Source: JACRLI01 sp035542815 (lineage in GTDB: Bacteria > Eisenbacteria > RBG-16-71-46 > JACRLI01). Taken from it: 24,413 nucleotides of DNA. Below, in pieces: positions 1-7,352 of this stretch. The stretch covers positions 1-24,413 of the forward strand of contig DATKKS010000100.1 in NCBI GenBank assembly GCA_035542815.1. Direction: 5' to 3'. The position numbers were made by a program, and so were the translations under genes. The notes beneath the pieces are model-generated. The model saw only the letters and a list, made by a program, of their open reading frames with translations. It had not been told where the DNA came from and made no database searches. The number at the start of each line of letters is the position of its first letter. Position 1 is the first letter of the stretch.

Positions 1-471
1 CTGGAACTGGGTCACGCCCTCGATGCCCGGCGTGGCGCCGATGAAGAGGCCGGCCTCGGCGCAGCCGCAGGCCTGCAGGAACTGGGTGCCGGTGCAGGAA
101 CTCTTGGACACCACGTGCAGGCGGCGCTGGCCCCAGTGCGAGGGCATCTGGCGCCCGCCGGAGGCCGGGTCGGCCTCCGCCCCGACCGAGGCGAGCAGCA
201 TCTCCCGGGGCGTCACCCCCAGCCCCAGCATCAGCGCCCGGTCGCGGTAGTAGGGGAAGAACCAGTCGTGCCCGGGGCGCAGCACCTGGGCGGCCGCGGC
301 CAGCACGCCCTCGTGGCCCGCCCCGTTGATCTGGAAGAACGCCTTGCTCTGGGCCTTGAGCTGGATCTCCTTGTCGTCCACCCGGCGGGACAGGACCATC
401 GTCCGGTAGGCGGCCAGCACCTGCTCCCGGTCCAGACCGTGGTCCTGCGCCGCCTGCCGCTGCTCCAGCAT
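1..471 (-). CDS. 2-oxoacid dehydrogenase E1, fused alpha/beta type (N-terminal part, runs off the left edge)
   Basis: This reads as the first 157 residues of a thiamine-diphosphate E1 of the branched-chain 2-oxoacid dehydrogenase kind. That enzyme decarboxylates 2-oxoacids and passes the acyl group to a lipoyl E2. Visible family blocks are YRTMVLSRRVDDKEIQLK (about 22-39), FFQINGAGHEGV (45-56), WFFPYYRDRAL (70-80) and SGGRQMPSHWG (103-113). This set is typical of the roughly 700-residue proteins in which alpha and beta halves are joined; the beta half would lie outside the window, so the fusion is inferred. The ATG at 471 has GGAGAAG about 8 bases upstream and a good promoter at 577-606. It reads away from the lipoprotein gene at 831. 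A second, split E1 pair lies at 7353-9456, so the two probably have different substrates. The E1 call is sure; substrate and fusion are not. Confidence 0.85.
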   Translation of the reverse strand, partial: MLEQRQAAQDHGLDREQVLAAYRTMVLSRRVDDKEIQLKAQSKAFFQINGAGHEGVLAAAAQVLRPGHDWFFPYYRDRALMLGLGVTPREMLLASVGAEADPASGGRQMPSHWGQRRLHVVSKSSCTGTQFLQACGCAEAGLFIGATPGIEGVTQFQ

Positions 472-576
472 CCGGGTCGCTTCTCCAGTGGATGGCTCGT
501 GAGGGCCGTGCCGAGAGCCGCCCCCGGCCGGGCGCGCGGGCCCCGGGAAACGGCCGATCTTGTTCCCGTTACGGCG

Positions 577-606
577 ATTATGGTGGAGGGCCGGGCAGTC
601 CGTCAA
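577..606 (-). promoter_or_regulatory. Sigma-70-like promoter for the E1 gene at 471
   Basis: On the minus strand TTGACG (606-601) is followed after 18 bases by CATAAT (582-577). Five of six bases match at each of the two boxes. Transcription would start near 570 and give a leader of about 100 bases before the ATG at 471. Confidence 0.65.
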
Positions 607-830
607 TCGGCCCGGCGAGGCTCTCCGCGCGCCGGGGGCCCGCCCGGTGCGGGCCGGCCCCATCTGGTTAGATTCCGGAACCCGCGCTCCGCTGCGCGCC
701 CGATGCGGCCCCCGGAGGGCGTGTGATAGAATACCTCGCCGAAGAGAAGCCACTCCGTCGGGTCGGCAGTCCTTGGCCCGCGACCGAAGCTTGCCTCACC
801 GACCGTTCCAGCAGCTGAAGGAGGCCGCCC
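607..830. other. Intergenic region between divergent genes
   Basis: This stretch separates the E1 promoter from the lipoprotein gene. It holds an interrupted GC-rich hairpin at 634-661, whose core stem GCCCGC/GCGGGC is 638-643 with 649-654. It also has a possible extended -10 (TGATAGAAT, 724-732) that could serve the lipoprotein gene, but I find no convincing -35 about 17 bases before it. The lipoprotein ribosome binding site GGAGG lies just before 831. I see no gene or RNA in it. Confidence 0.4.
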
Positions 831-2006
831 ATGCGCCGCACCACCCACGTGATTCTCGCGTTCCTCGCCGCCGCGCTCCTGGCCCTGATCGGCCTCAACG
901 GCTGCGGCAGCTCCTCGAGCGGCAGCAACAACAACGTGAATCTCGCCGAGATCATCCGCGCCAACTCGGTAGTCATGAGCACCGTCGCCGACGTGACCGA
1001 CAACGACGTCTTCGACATGCTGAACCGACCGGCGTTCACCAACCTCCTCGGCAGCTTCGGCATCCCGGAGCTGCTCCGCTCCCCGTCCAACCCGCGCCTC
1101 GCGCTCCAGGCCGCCCGGGTCATTCGCAGCCACCGGGCCTCCAAGCCCAACGACGACATCTGCTCGCTGCTGACCGGGACCTTCCGGGTACAGCAGGACA
1201 CGCTGAAGTACTCCTCGCCGGTGCCCACCACCTACCTGCGCATCATCATGCCGAACCAGACGGTATCGACGGACTCGGACTCCATCACCGTGTCCGGCAT
1301 GACCTGCGCGCCGGTGCGGGTGTCAGCGGACAGCGTGATCACCCTGCCGGTCGCGATGACCCTCCGGTTCTACAACCAGCACCCGACCACCGCCGGGCTG
1401 TCGCCGGGGCTCATCGGCACCCTGACCTACACGATTCACACCGGCGCGCTGCAGGTGCTGACCGGGGTGACCGTGACGCTGGACCTCCCGAGCGTGCTCG
1501 CGACCACCATCACGTTCACGCTGGACTCGGTGAACCACGTGTACAGCCTGGGGCTGAACATCAACGCGCGCCGGGAGGGGGTACAGGAGAGCGTCCTGCT
1601 GGCGATCCACACCGACGGAGACCTCATCGGGGACTCGCAGAACACACATCTCACCGAAGTGGACTTCGCCGGCAGCCACTCCTACCAGGGCAACACCTGG
1701 GCCAACAACCTGACCCTGGACAGCCTGACGCTGGAAACCTCCAGCCTGAACGCCAACAGCGCCCGGGTGCGAGGCAACATCCGCAAGAACAACAACCTGG
1801 TCGCCACCATCTACGGCGTGCTGGGCCAGTTCGACACCAGCGACACCACCTGCCCCGCGATCTACGTGCACGTCACGGCCACCGGCGAGACCGGCACGGT
1901 GTGCCAGGTGTACGGCCAGCTGGGCCTGCCGACCAACGCGGTGCGGATGCGGACGCTGGTGGCGGACCTGAACCCACGGCTGGGGTACTCCGTCCGGCGC
2001 AGGTAG
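831..2006 (+). CDS. Lipoprotein of unknown function
   Basis: The product is 391 residues and I do not recognise its family. It starts with a lipoprotein signal peptide: basic MRRTTH, a hydrophobic stretch at about 7-22, and the lipobox LNGC with the modified cysteine at 25. A Ser/Gly/Asn linker (26-37) follows, as is usual after the lipid anchor. The rest is rich in Thr, Val, Leu and Asn in short alternating stretches, which suggests a beta-rich extracytoplasmic domain. There are few cysteines. The ATG is chosen because GAAGGAGG lies about 8 bases upstream and the signal peptide begins there. The gene stands alone: the E1 gene diverges from it, and it converges on the sulfur operon with a hairpin between them. 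Anchoring in a membrane and exposure outside the cytoplasm are well supported; the role is unknown. Confidence 0.8.
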   Translation: MRRTTHVILAFLAAALLALIGLNGCGSSSSGSNNNVNLAEIIRANSVVMSTVADVTDNDVFDMLNRPAFTNLLGSFGIPELLRSPSNPRLALQAARVIRSHRASKPNDDICSLLTGTFRVQQDTLKYSSPVPTTYLRIIMPNQTVSTDSDSITVSGMTCAPVRVSADSVITLPVAMTLRFYNQHPTTAGLSPGLIGTLTYTIHTGALQVLTGVTVTLDLPSVLATTITFTLDSVNHVYSLGLNINARREGVQESVLLAIHTDGDLIGDSQNTHLTEVDFAGSHSYQGNTWANNLTLDSLTLETSSLNANSARVRGNIRKNNNLVATIYGVLGQFDTSDTTCPAIYVHVTATGETGTVCQVYGQLGLPTNAVRMRTLVADLNPRLGYSVRRR

Positions 2007-2074
2007 CGCCCCCGGACGGCCGGCGGGCTCGGGCCGGCGCCGCCGGAACCGCGAGGAGCGCCCGCGAACACGAA

Positions 2075-2098
2075 GGGGCGGCCCGCCCGGGCCGCCCC
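2075..2098. terminator. Bidirectional hairpin between convergent genes
   Basis: A perfect 10-bp stem pairs GGGGCGGCCC (2075-2084) with GGGCCGCCCC (2089-2098) around a 4-base loop. It lies 68 bases past the lipoprotein stop and 20 bases past the desulfurase stop. On the minus strand it is followed by TTCGTGTTC, a weak T-rich tail; on the plus strand the tail is poor. It can plausibly end both transcripts, more surely the minus-strand operon. Confidence 0.6.
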
Positions 2099-2118
2099 TC
2101 TCGCGTCCCCGCCGCCGC

Positions 2119-3342
2119 TCACCTCGCGCGCTGGCGGAGGAACGCGGCGATCTCGCCCACCGCCCGGATGGCGGTGTCGATGTGTTCCGGGGTGTTGAAC
2201 GGCCCGATGCCCATGCGCACCGTCCCGTGGATCTTGTCGGTGCCCAGGTGCTCGTGCACCCGGGGCGCGCAGTGCAGCCCGGTGCGGCAGGCGATGCCGT
2301 AGTCCACGTCCAGCATGGTGCCCACGTCGCCGGCCTCCAGGCCCTGGACGTTGAACGCCAGCACGCTGATGTGGTTCTCCGCAGAGTCCTGGCAGTACAG
2401 GGTCACGCCCTCGACCCGGCGCAGCCCGTCGCGGAGCCGCGTCCACAGCTCCATCTCGCGCCGGTGGATGGCCTCCACTCCCTGCTCCACCACCCACTTC
2501 ACCCCCTCGTGCAGCCCGGCGATGCCGGGCAGGTTGGGGGTCCCGTACTCCATGCGGTAGGGGTACTCCTCCAGATGGTGGCGCTCCGCGCTGCGCACCC
2601 CGGTGCCCCCCGCGCGGGTGTGCCGGATCTCCACCCCCTCGGCCACGTACATGCCGCCGATGCCCATGGGGCCCATCAGCGACTTGTGCCCGGTGAAGCA
2701 CACCACCCCGGGCCCCAGCTCCCGCACGTCCACCTTGACCTTGCCCGCGGTCTGGGACACGTCCAGCACGAAGGGGATGCCCCGCTCCCGGCAGGCGCGC
2801 CCGATCTCCTTCACCGGCTGGACGGTGCCGATGACGTTGGACCCGTGGTTCATGACCACCGCCCGGGTGTTGCCCTTCATCCGCGCGATCATCTCGGCGG
2901 GATCGATGAAGCCCCGCGCGTCGAAGTCCACCCAGTCCACCTCCACCCCCTGGTCCTGCAGGTGCCACAGCGGCCGCAGGGTGGAGTTGTGCTCCAGGTG
3001 CGTGGTCACCGCGTGGTCGCCCGGCCGCAGCAGGCCGTTGATGGCCAGGTTCAGGGCGTCGGTGGCGTTGTAGCCGAAGACCAGCCGGTTGGGATCGGTG
3101 CCGTTGAAGAACTCGGTCAGCAGCTTGCGGGTGTCCTCGACCAGGAAGCCGGACTCCAGGCACAGGTCGTAGCCCGAGCGGCCGGGGTTCACCCCGGCGT
3201 GCCGGTAGAACAGGTCCATGAACTGGTAGACGCCGGGAGGCTTGGGGAAGGAAGTCGCGCCGTTGTCCAGGTAGATGAGGCCGGGGGGAGGGCCCTCGCT
3301 GCTACATCGGATCTCGTGGCTCTTGCTGTCGGTGGATGTCAT
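2119..3342 (-). CDS. Cysteine desulfurase family protein (class V aminotransferase)
   Basis: This 407-residue PLP enzyme should take sulfur from cysteine, giving alanine and an enzyme persulfide. Family marks are YLDNGATSFPKP (24-35), His118 in EHNS, Asp194 in LDVSQTAG, the PLP lysine K220 in FTGHKSLMGPMG, and the catalytic-loop cysteine C358 in CRTGLHCAP. The CRTGLHCAP loop fits the group II (SufS/CsdA-like) branch and, from memory, the TIGR01977 subfamily. Selenocysteine lyase activity or another sulfur donor role is possible. It is the last gene of the operon, 10 bases after the DsrK-like gene, with GAGGTGAG upstream of the ATG. No SufBCDE, IscU or tRNA-thiolation gene is nearby. The adjacent DsrC, a persulfide/trisulfide carrier, makes it the best candidate acceptor or partner; that link is inference. 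Confidence 0.88.
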   Translation of the reverse strand: MTSTDSKSHEIRCSSEGPPPGLIYLDNGATSFPKPPGVYQFMDLFYRHAGVNPGRSGYDLCLESGFLVEDTRKLLTEFFNGTDPNRLVFGYNATDALNLAINGLLRPGDHAVTTHLEHNSTLRPLWHLQDQGVEVDWVDFDARGFIDPAEMIARMKGNTRAVVMNHGSNVIGTVQPVKEIGRACRERGIPFVLDVSQTAGKVKVDVRELGPGVVCFTGHKSLMGPMGIGGMYVAEGVEIRHTRAGGTGVRSAERHHLEEYPYRMEYGTPNLPGIAGLHEGVKWVVEQGVEAIHRREMELWTRLRDGLRRVEGVTLYCQDSAENHISVLAFNVQGLEAGDVGTMLDVDYGIACRTGLHCAPRVHEHLGTDKIHGTVRMGIGPFNTPEHIDTAIRAVGEIAAFLRQRAR

Positions 3343-3352
3343 GACTCACCTC

Positions 3353-4693
3353 TCAACCCTGGGAGCGGGCGTTGGAAACCAGGGCGTCGGCCACCATCTC
3401 CGCGACGGTCTTGATGGCCACGCCGAGCTTGTACTCCTTGTTCAGCTCCATGAGCTGGTCGATGCAGTTGTGGCACGGGGCGACCACGGTGCGGGCGCCG
3501 GTGCGCCGGATCTGTTCGGCCTTGACCGCGCCGGCCCGAAGGCGCCGGTCCCGGAACCGGCTCATGGACAGCTGGCCTCCGCCGCCCCCGCAGCAGAAGG
3601 CGTCCTTGCCGTGGGGCGTCATCTCCACGAAGCGGCTCACCGTTCGGCGCAGGATGGCCCGCTGCGGCTCCGAGATCCCCCCGGTGCGCACCAGGTTGCA
3701 CGGGTCGTGCAGCGTCACCGGTTCAGGGTGCTTCGCCGGGTCCACCCGGAGGCGCCCTTCGCGGAAGTAGTCCTCCATCACCTCCAGGAAGCTGCGGATC
3801 TCGAACCCCGGCCGCCGGCCGAGCCACTCGGCCGCCTCCCAGCGCGCCGAGTTGAAGCCGTGGCCGCACTCCCCGATCACCAGCACCCGGCAGCCCAGGC
3901 GGTCCATGGACTTCAGCAGGTTCGCGGCGATCGCCCCGGCCTGCCCGTCGTGCCCGCTGAACAGGCCGTAGTTGGTCAGGTCCCAGCCCTCGCTGGCCAC
4001 GGTCCAGTCCTCGCCCGCCGCGTGGAACACCGCGGCGCTGGCCTGCAGGCACAGCGGAAAGAACTTGGGCTCGCGCGGGTTCACCGTGAACAGCACCCGC
4101 GCGCCGGGCTGGTCCACCGGGATGCGGGCCTGGGGGTCGCCCACCGCCGCCTGCAGTTCCTCCTCGATCCACTCCACCGTCTCCAGCCAGTCCTGCTTGC
4201 TGATGCCCATGTTGTTGCCGGTGGTGAGGCTGGCGTCCACGGTGGCCTGCAGGTCGGCAGGCACCAGGCCCATCTCGGCGAGCGCCCCGCGCGCCGCGCG
4301 CAGGATCGCCGCGATGTGGATGCCGGTGGTGCAGTTCAGGGTGCAGCGCCCGCACATGGAGCAGCGCCCGAAGATGGCGTCCACCCAGCGCCGGGCCATG
4401 GCGCGGTCGAAGTCGCGCGCCCCGACGAGGCCCGGCGCGAGCCGGCCCATGGTCGTGAAGTGCCGCTTGAACACCGCGGTGGCCAGGCCCAGCTTGTAGG
4501 CGGGCACGGACTCCAGCTCGCGGTCGGCGCGGTAGTAGTGACACGAGTCGGCGCACAGCCCGCAGCGCACGCAGGTCTGCAGGTAGGAGGCCTCGGCCTC
4601 CCGCAGCCGCCCGCGGAAGACCTCGAGGCCCCGCCGGAAGTCCTCCGGCTGGAGCTGTTCGAGCCGTTCCTCGATCCCGTCGGTGCTTGCCAC
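3353..4693 (-). CDS. dsrK: DsrK-like / HdrD-type iron-sulfur protein
   Basis: This 446-residue cytoplasmic protein has two ferredoxin-type 4Fe-4S motifs, C41-C44-C47-C51 and C111-C114-C117-C121. A CCG domain follows: C332 in HDPCNLVR, C367-C368-G in FCCGGGGG, and C407-x2-C410 in APCHNC. An incomplete first CCG segment is seen as the ECGHGFN region. This is the HdrD/DsrK plan. The CCG domain of DsrK binds the noncubane 4Fe-4S centre that acts on disulfide or trisulfide substrates, here presumably DsrC. It starts at GTG (4693) and has only a weak ribosome binding site, 21 bases after the DsrM-like stop. The neighbours DsrC and DsrM support DsrK over a generic glycolate-oxidase or lactate-oxidase subunit. 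No dsrAB lies in the window, so the direction of electron flow is open. Confidence 0.85.
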   Translation of the reverse strand: MASTDGIEERLEQLQPEDFRRGLEVFRGRLREAEASYLQTCVRCGLCADSCHYYRADRELESVPAYKLGLATAVFKRHFTTMGRLAPGLVGARDFDRAMARRWVDAIFGRCSMCGRCTLNCTTGIHIAAILRAARGALAEMGLVPADLQATVDASLTTGNNMGISKQDWLETVEWIEEELQAAVGDPQARIPVDQPGARVLFTVNPREPKFFPLCLQASAAVFHAAGEDWTVASEGWDLTNYGLFSGHDGQAGAIAANLLKSMDRLGCRVLVIGECGHGFNSARWEAAEWLGRRPGFEIRSFLEVMEDYFREGRLRVDPAKHPEPVTLHDPCNLVRTGGISEPQRAILRRTVSRFVEMTPHGKDAFCCGGGGGQLSMSRFRDRRLRAGAVKAEQIRRTGARTVVAPCHNCIDQLMELNKEYKLGVAIKTVAEMVADALVSNARSQG

Positions 4694-4714
4694 GGTGTCC
4701 CGACCCCCGCCCCG

Positions 4715-5335
4715 CTACGCTCCCGGCGGGAAGGTGCCCCGCCGCCCGTAGAAGAAACCCATGTGGTACCGCGTGGGGAAGAAAAAGAAGCAGTGGCGGA
4801 TCTTGCCCAGGGGCACGTACAGCAGGAGCGCCGTGGTCTCCGCCAGGAAGGCCGCCCGGGCGCCCGGCGCCAGCGTCGCGGCGAAGGCCAGCGCGGCGAA
4901 GCCCGTGGTGAGCAGGTTGGCCACCACGTCGTCCGCGCAGCTGATGCCCCGCAGGTACGGGACGCTCAGCCGCTTCACCAGCAGCCCGGCGCCGCACGCC
5001 GCGCCCGCCAGGGTCAGCAGCTGCAGGACGCGCAGCGCCGCGCCGTGCGGCGGCCGGTCCGCCAGCAGCAGCACCAGGCACGCCAGCGCCGCGAAAACGC
5101 CCAGATGATAGCCCACCCCGGTGAGGTAGGCGCCCGGGTGCTCGCGGGTGCTCTCCTTGGCCGTGGGCGACATGCCCGGGCCGAAGGCGTACGCCACCCC
5201 CGCGGCCGCGCTGCCGGCGGGCGCGGCCAGGTAGCTCTTGGGCCCGTAAGCCCGGGCGCGCACCGCCAGCAGCGCCAGGCCCGCCAGGGCCCACGCCGCG
5301 CCGGCGAGCACCGCGATCCTCAGGGCCTGTTCCAT
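4715..5335 (-). CDS. dsrM: DsrM-like / NarI-family membrane cytochrome b
   Basis: The protein is 206 residues with about five membrane segments (roughly 5-25, 71-91, 105-125, 140-158 and 162-178). This fits the NarI/DsrM fold, which holds b haems and exchanges electrons with quinone. Candidate haem-ligand histidines are H66 and H77 before and in helix 2, and H181 and H191 after the last helix (IRHCFFFFPTRYH). It is shorter than the classical DsrM of sulfate reducers (about 330-400 residues as I recall), so it is close to the minimal NarI unit. It starts 7 bases after the dsrC stop and precedes the DsrK-like gene, the usual M-K order. I infer a membrane DsrMK-type complex. HdrE or a general NarI-like subunit are equivalent names. 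Confidence 0.78.
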   Translation of the reverse strand: MEQALRIAVLAGAAWALAGLALLAVRARAYGPKSYLAAPAGSAAAGVAYAFGPGMSPTAKESTREHPGAYLTGVGYHLGVFAALACLVLLLADRPPHGAALRVLQLLTLAGAACGAGLLVKRLSVPYLRGISCADDVVANLLTTGFAALAFAATLAPGARAAFLAETTALLLYVPLGKIRHCFFFFPTRYHMGFFYGRRGTFPPGA

Positions 5336-5342
5336 GGAAGCG

Positions 5343-5663
5343 CTACACGCACCCGTCGGGCTTGGGGAGCCCCGCCACCTTGCACGCGCCCTTGGCCGGC
5401 CCCGAGGGGAACAGCTCGTACACGCGCTTCAGGGGGAGCCCGGTGGTCTTGCAGATGGACCGCACCATGGGCGCGAGCTGATGGGCCTCATAGTGCTGCC
5501 GGATGAACCGGATCACCGCCCAGTGCTCGTCGGTGAGCACCTCCGCCTCCCTCTCGTGCCGGGCCAGGAACCGCGCCAGGTTCTCGTTCCACTGTTCCGG
5601 GTGGACCAGGAAGCCCTCTTCGTTGACCTCCAGCCGTTGTCCGTCGAACTCGAGTATGGCCAT
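5343..5663 (-). CDS. dsrC: DsrC-family sulfur carrier with both C-terminal redox cysteines
   Basis: This 106-residue protein has the DsrC/TusE/TusE-like fold sequence. It ends in the signature arm GPAKGACKVAGLPKPDGCV. C105 is the penultimate CysA and C94, eleven residues earlier, is CysB. TusE proteins lack CysB, so this is a true two-cysteine DsrC able to form the intramolecular disulfide or a trisulfide. Other family blocks include HPEQWNENLA and LTDEHWAVIRFIRQHY. DsrC is soluble and carries sulfur to the membrane DsrMK complex, which is encoded directly downstream. The ATG at 5663 has AGGAGA close upstream. It starts 37 bases after the transporter stop. No dsrAB, dsrEFH, rhodanese or TusBCD partner is present in the window, so the sulfur source must come from elsewhere, possibly the operon's own cysteine desulfurase. 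Confidence 0.93.
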   Translation of the reverse strand: MAILEFDGQRLEVNEEGFLVHPEQWNENLARFLARHEREAEVLTDEHWAVIRFIRQHYEAHQLAPMVRSICKTTGLPLKRVYELFPSGPAKGACKVAGLPKPDGCV

Positions 5664-5700
5664 GGACTCTCCTGATCGAGGACCCGGCGCCTCCGCCGGG

Positions 5701-7179
5701 CTACGCCGCCGCCGACTGGTTGGATGAGATGCCGGAGTGCTTGGTCTTCTGGTAGTACCCGACCATCGCCAGCGTCGAGAGCAGCCCCACCGCCCCCAGG
5801 ATCACCCACACCCGCCACGGGTGGTGGGCGTTCCACAGCAGCGTGTTGGCCTGCTCGACGGTGCCGCCCAGTCCGCCGTTGAGCCTCGCGGTCATGGTGC
5901 TCAGGACGTTCTCCTCCGGAATGCGCGCCACCGCCGCGGCCGGCATGCCGAGATTGTGGACCAGGTATTCACGGGCGAAGTGGACCCGGCTCCCCAGGTG
6001 CTCGTACAGCGGCCCGGAGATCAAGTTGCCCAGCCCCCAGCCCACGGCGAACGGGATGTTGGAATAGCCCATGTACACCGCCTTCTTGTCCGCCGGCGCG
6101 GTCAGGCCGATGTACTCGGAGAACTTGGGGCTGCACATCATCTCGCCCACCGCGAAGATGAAGATGGCCAGCGCCACCAGCAGCCCGACGTTGAAGACCC
6201 CGGTCCCGATGAACGCCACCACCGACACCACCATCCCGCTGATGAGCGCCACCATCGGGTGGAGCTTGCCCGTCATCCAGGCGATGATCAGCATGAACGC
6301 GATGATGGCGGCGCTGTCGATGTTGACCAGGATCTCGGGCTTGACGTTGCCGCTGGCCAGCAGCCAGCCCGGGTTCATGGCGTGGACGGCCCCCGCGATG
6401 TCGCGCGAGTTCACCCACTCGTCGATGAAGTTGGGTAGGAGGTCCCACAGCTGCATGAACATGAACCAGAAGCCGCTGAAGATCCCCAGGAAGATGAGGA
6501 AGTTCTTGTCCTTGAGGGTGGTGATGGTGTCCACGAAGGTCTGCCCGGGGGACTTGTACTCGCTGGGGCCGACCTTCTCCGGCTCCTTGTAGAAGAGCAG
6601 GGTGGGGACGAAGTTGAAGGCGGTCACGCCCGCGGCGCAGTAGAAGACCAGCTTGAAGTTGGTCTCGCCGCGCAGCTGCGCGGCCAGCATCGGCGCCAGG
6701 AAGCCGCCCAGGTTGACCATCCAGTAGAAGACGCCCCAGGCGATGGAGCTGTTGTCCTCGGTGGAGGCCTTCGCGATCGTGCCCTGCACCGGGGGCTTGA
6801 AGATGGCCGTGCCCAGCCCGATCAGGCAGGACGCGCCCAGCGCGCTCCAGAAGCCGGTGGCGAAGGCGAAGCAGAGGTAGCCGAGGATGTTGATGGTGTA
6901 GGCGACGTACAGGCTCTTCTTGTAGCCGTACTGGTCGGTGAACCCCCCCGAGATCATGGGCACCAGGCACTGCACGAGGGCCCAGACCGAGTAGATGAGG
7001 CCCTTCTGCGAGTAGGTCAGGCCCATGCCGCCCTGCGCCACCGCGTACACCATGGACAGCGGCAGGATGGCCCGCACCCCGAAAAAGGCCAGCCGCTCGT
7101 TGGCCTCCATCCAGTTGGAGAACCAGAAGTTGGGCTTCAACCCGCGGATCTGCTGCAGAACCGGCACCTTGGTGGACAT
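5701..7179 (-). CDS. POT/PTR-family proton-coupled oligopeptide transporter
   Basis: This 492-residue major-facilitator protein has about 12-14 hydrophobic helices. It shows the POT helix-1 motif ExxERxxxxGxR as EANERLAFFGVR (25-36) and the FYxxxNxG motif as FYWMVNLGG (151-159). POT proteins import di- and tripeptides with protons across the inner membrane. The start is the ATG at 7179, with GGAGG about 5 bases upstream; an open frame continues to 7326 but lacks that site. It is the first gene of the sulfur operon, 37 bases ahead of dsrC. This suggests that peptide import, possibly of cysteine- or glutathione-derived peptides, feeds the pathway. Substrate is not readable from sequence; drug or nucleoside transport by a divergent member cannot be excluded. 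Confidence 0.85.
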   Translation of the reverse strand: MSTKVPVLQQIRGLKPNFWFSNWMEANERLAFFGVRAILPLSMVYAVAQGGMGLTYSQKGLIYSVWALVQCLVPMISGGFTDQYGYKKSLYVAYTINILGYLCFAFATGFWSALGASCLIGLGTAIFKPPVQGTIAKASTEDNSSIAWGVFYWMVNLGGFLAPMLAAQLRGETNFKLVFYCAAGVTAFNFVPTLLFYKEPEKVGPSEYKSPGQTFVDTITTLKDKNFLIFLGIFSGFWFMFMQLWDLLPNFIDEWVNSRDIAGAVHAMNPGWLLASGNVKPEILVNIDSAAIIAFMLIIAWMTGKLHPMVALISGMVVSVVAFIGTGVFNVGLLVALAIFIFAVGEMMCSPKFSEYIGLTAPADKKAVYMGYSNIPFAVGWGLGNLISGPLYEHLGSRVHFAREYLVHNLGMPAAAVARIPEENVLSTMTARLNGGLGGTVEQANTLLWNAHHPWRVWVILGAVGLLSTLAMVGYYQKTKHSGISSNQSAAA

Positions 7180-7223
7180 TGGACCTCCAGCCTGTTCGCA
7201 AGACGCGTGGCTGCCGGTGGATT

Positions 7224-7237
7224 CCGGTCCGGACCGG
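7224..7237. promoter_or_regulatory. 14-bp perfect palindrome in the divergent promoter region (possible operator)
   Basis: CCGGTCCGGACCGG is fully self-complementary. It lies between the POT/dsrC operon start (7179) and the E1 alpha promoter (7272-7300). It is just downstream of a weak minus-strand -10 candidate CAGAAT (7254-7249). Its placement suits a regulator shared by the two divergent units, but a GC-rich genome makes chance palindromes fairly common. Confidence 0.35.
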
Positions 7238-7248
7238 CGACGGCGCCT

Positions 7249-7278
7249 ATTCTGCCATGCCCGCGCGCGCCTTGCCAG
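7249..7278 (-). promoter_or_regulatory. Weak candidate promoter of the POT-dsrC operon
   Basis: On the minus strand CTGGCA (7278-7273) is followed after 18 bases by CAGAAT (7254-7249). Each box matches the consensus at 4 of 6 positions. It overlaps the -35 of the divergent E1 alpha promoter, so the two would compete. The leader would be about 65 bases. No better candidate is seen between 7180 and 7352. Confidence 0.35.
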
Positions 7279-7300
7279 CGGGAACCCCGGCGGGTATATT
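7272..7300 (+). promoter_or_regulatory. Sigma-70-like promoter for the E1 alpha/beta pair
   Basis: TTGCCA (7272-7277), 17 bases, then TATATT (7295-7300). Transcription would begin near 7307, about 46 bases before the ATG at 7353. Confidence 0.65.
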
Positions 7301-7352
7301 CGCCTCGCTCGCATCGGCCGCAGCACCCATTCCGGCAGGAAGCAGACCGCCC

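Noticed and set aside
3275..5506. Long plus-strand open frame opposite the sulfur operon
   Set aside because: Antisense shadow rich in His, Pro, Gly and Arg without family motifs; the minus-strand genes have complete catalytic motifs.
7180..7326. N-terminal extension of the POT transporter
   Set aside because: The extension covers the divergent promoters, is Arg/Pro/Gly-rich, and the ATG at 7179 has GGAGG and a family-like N-terminus.
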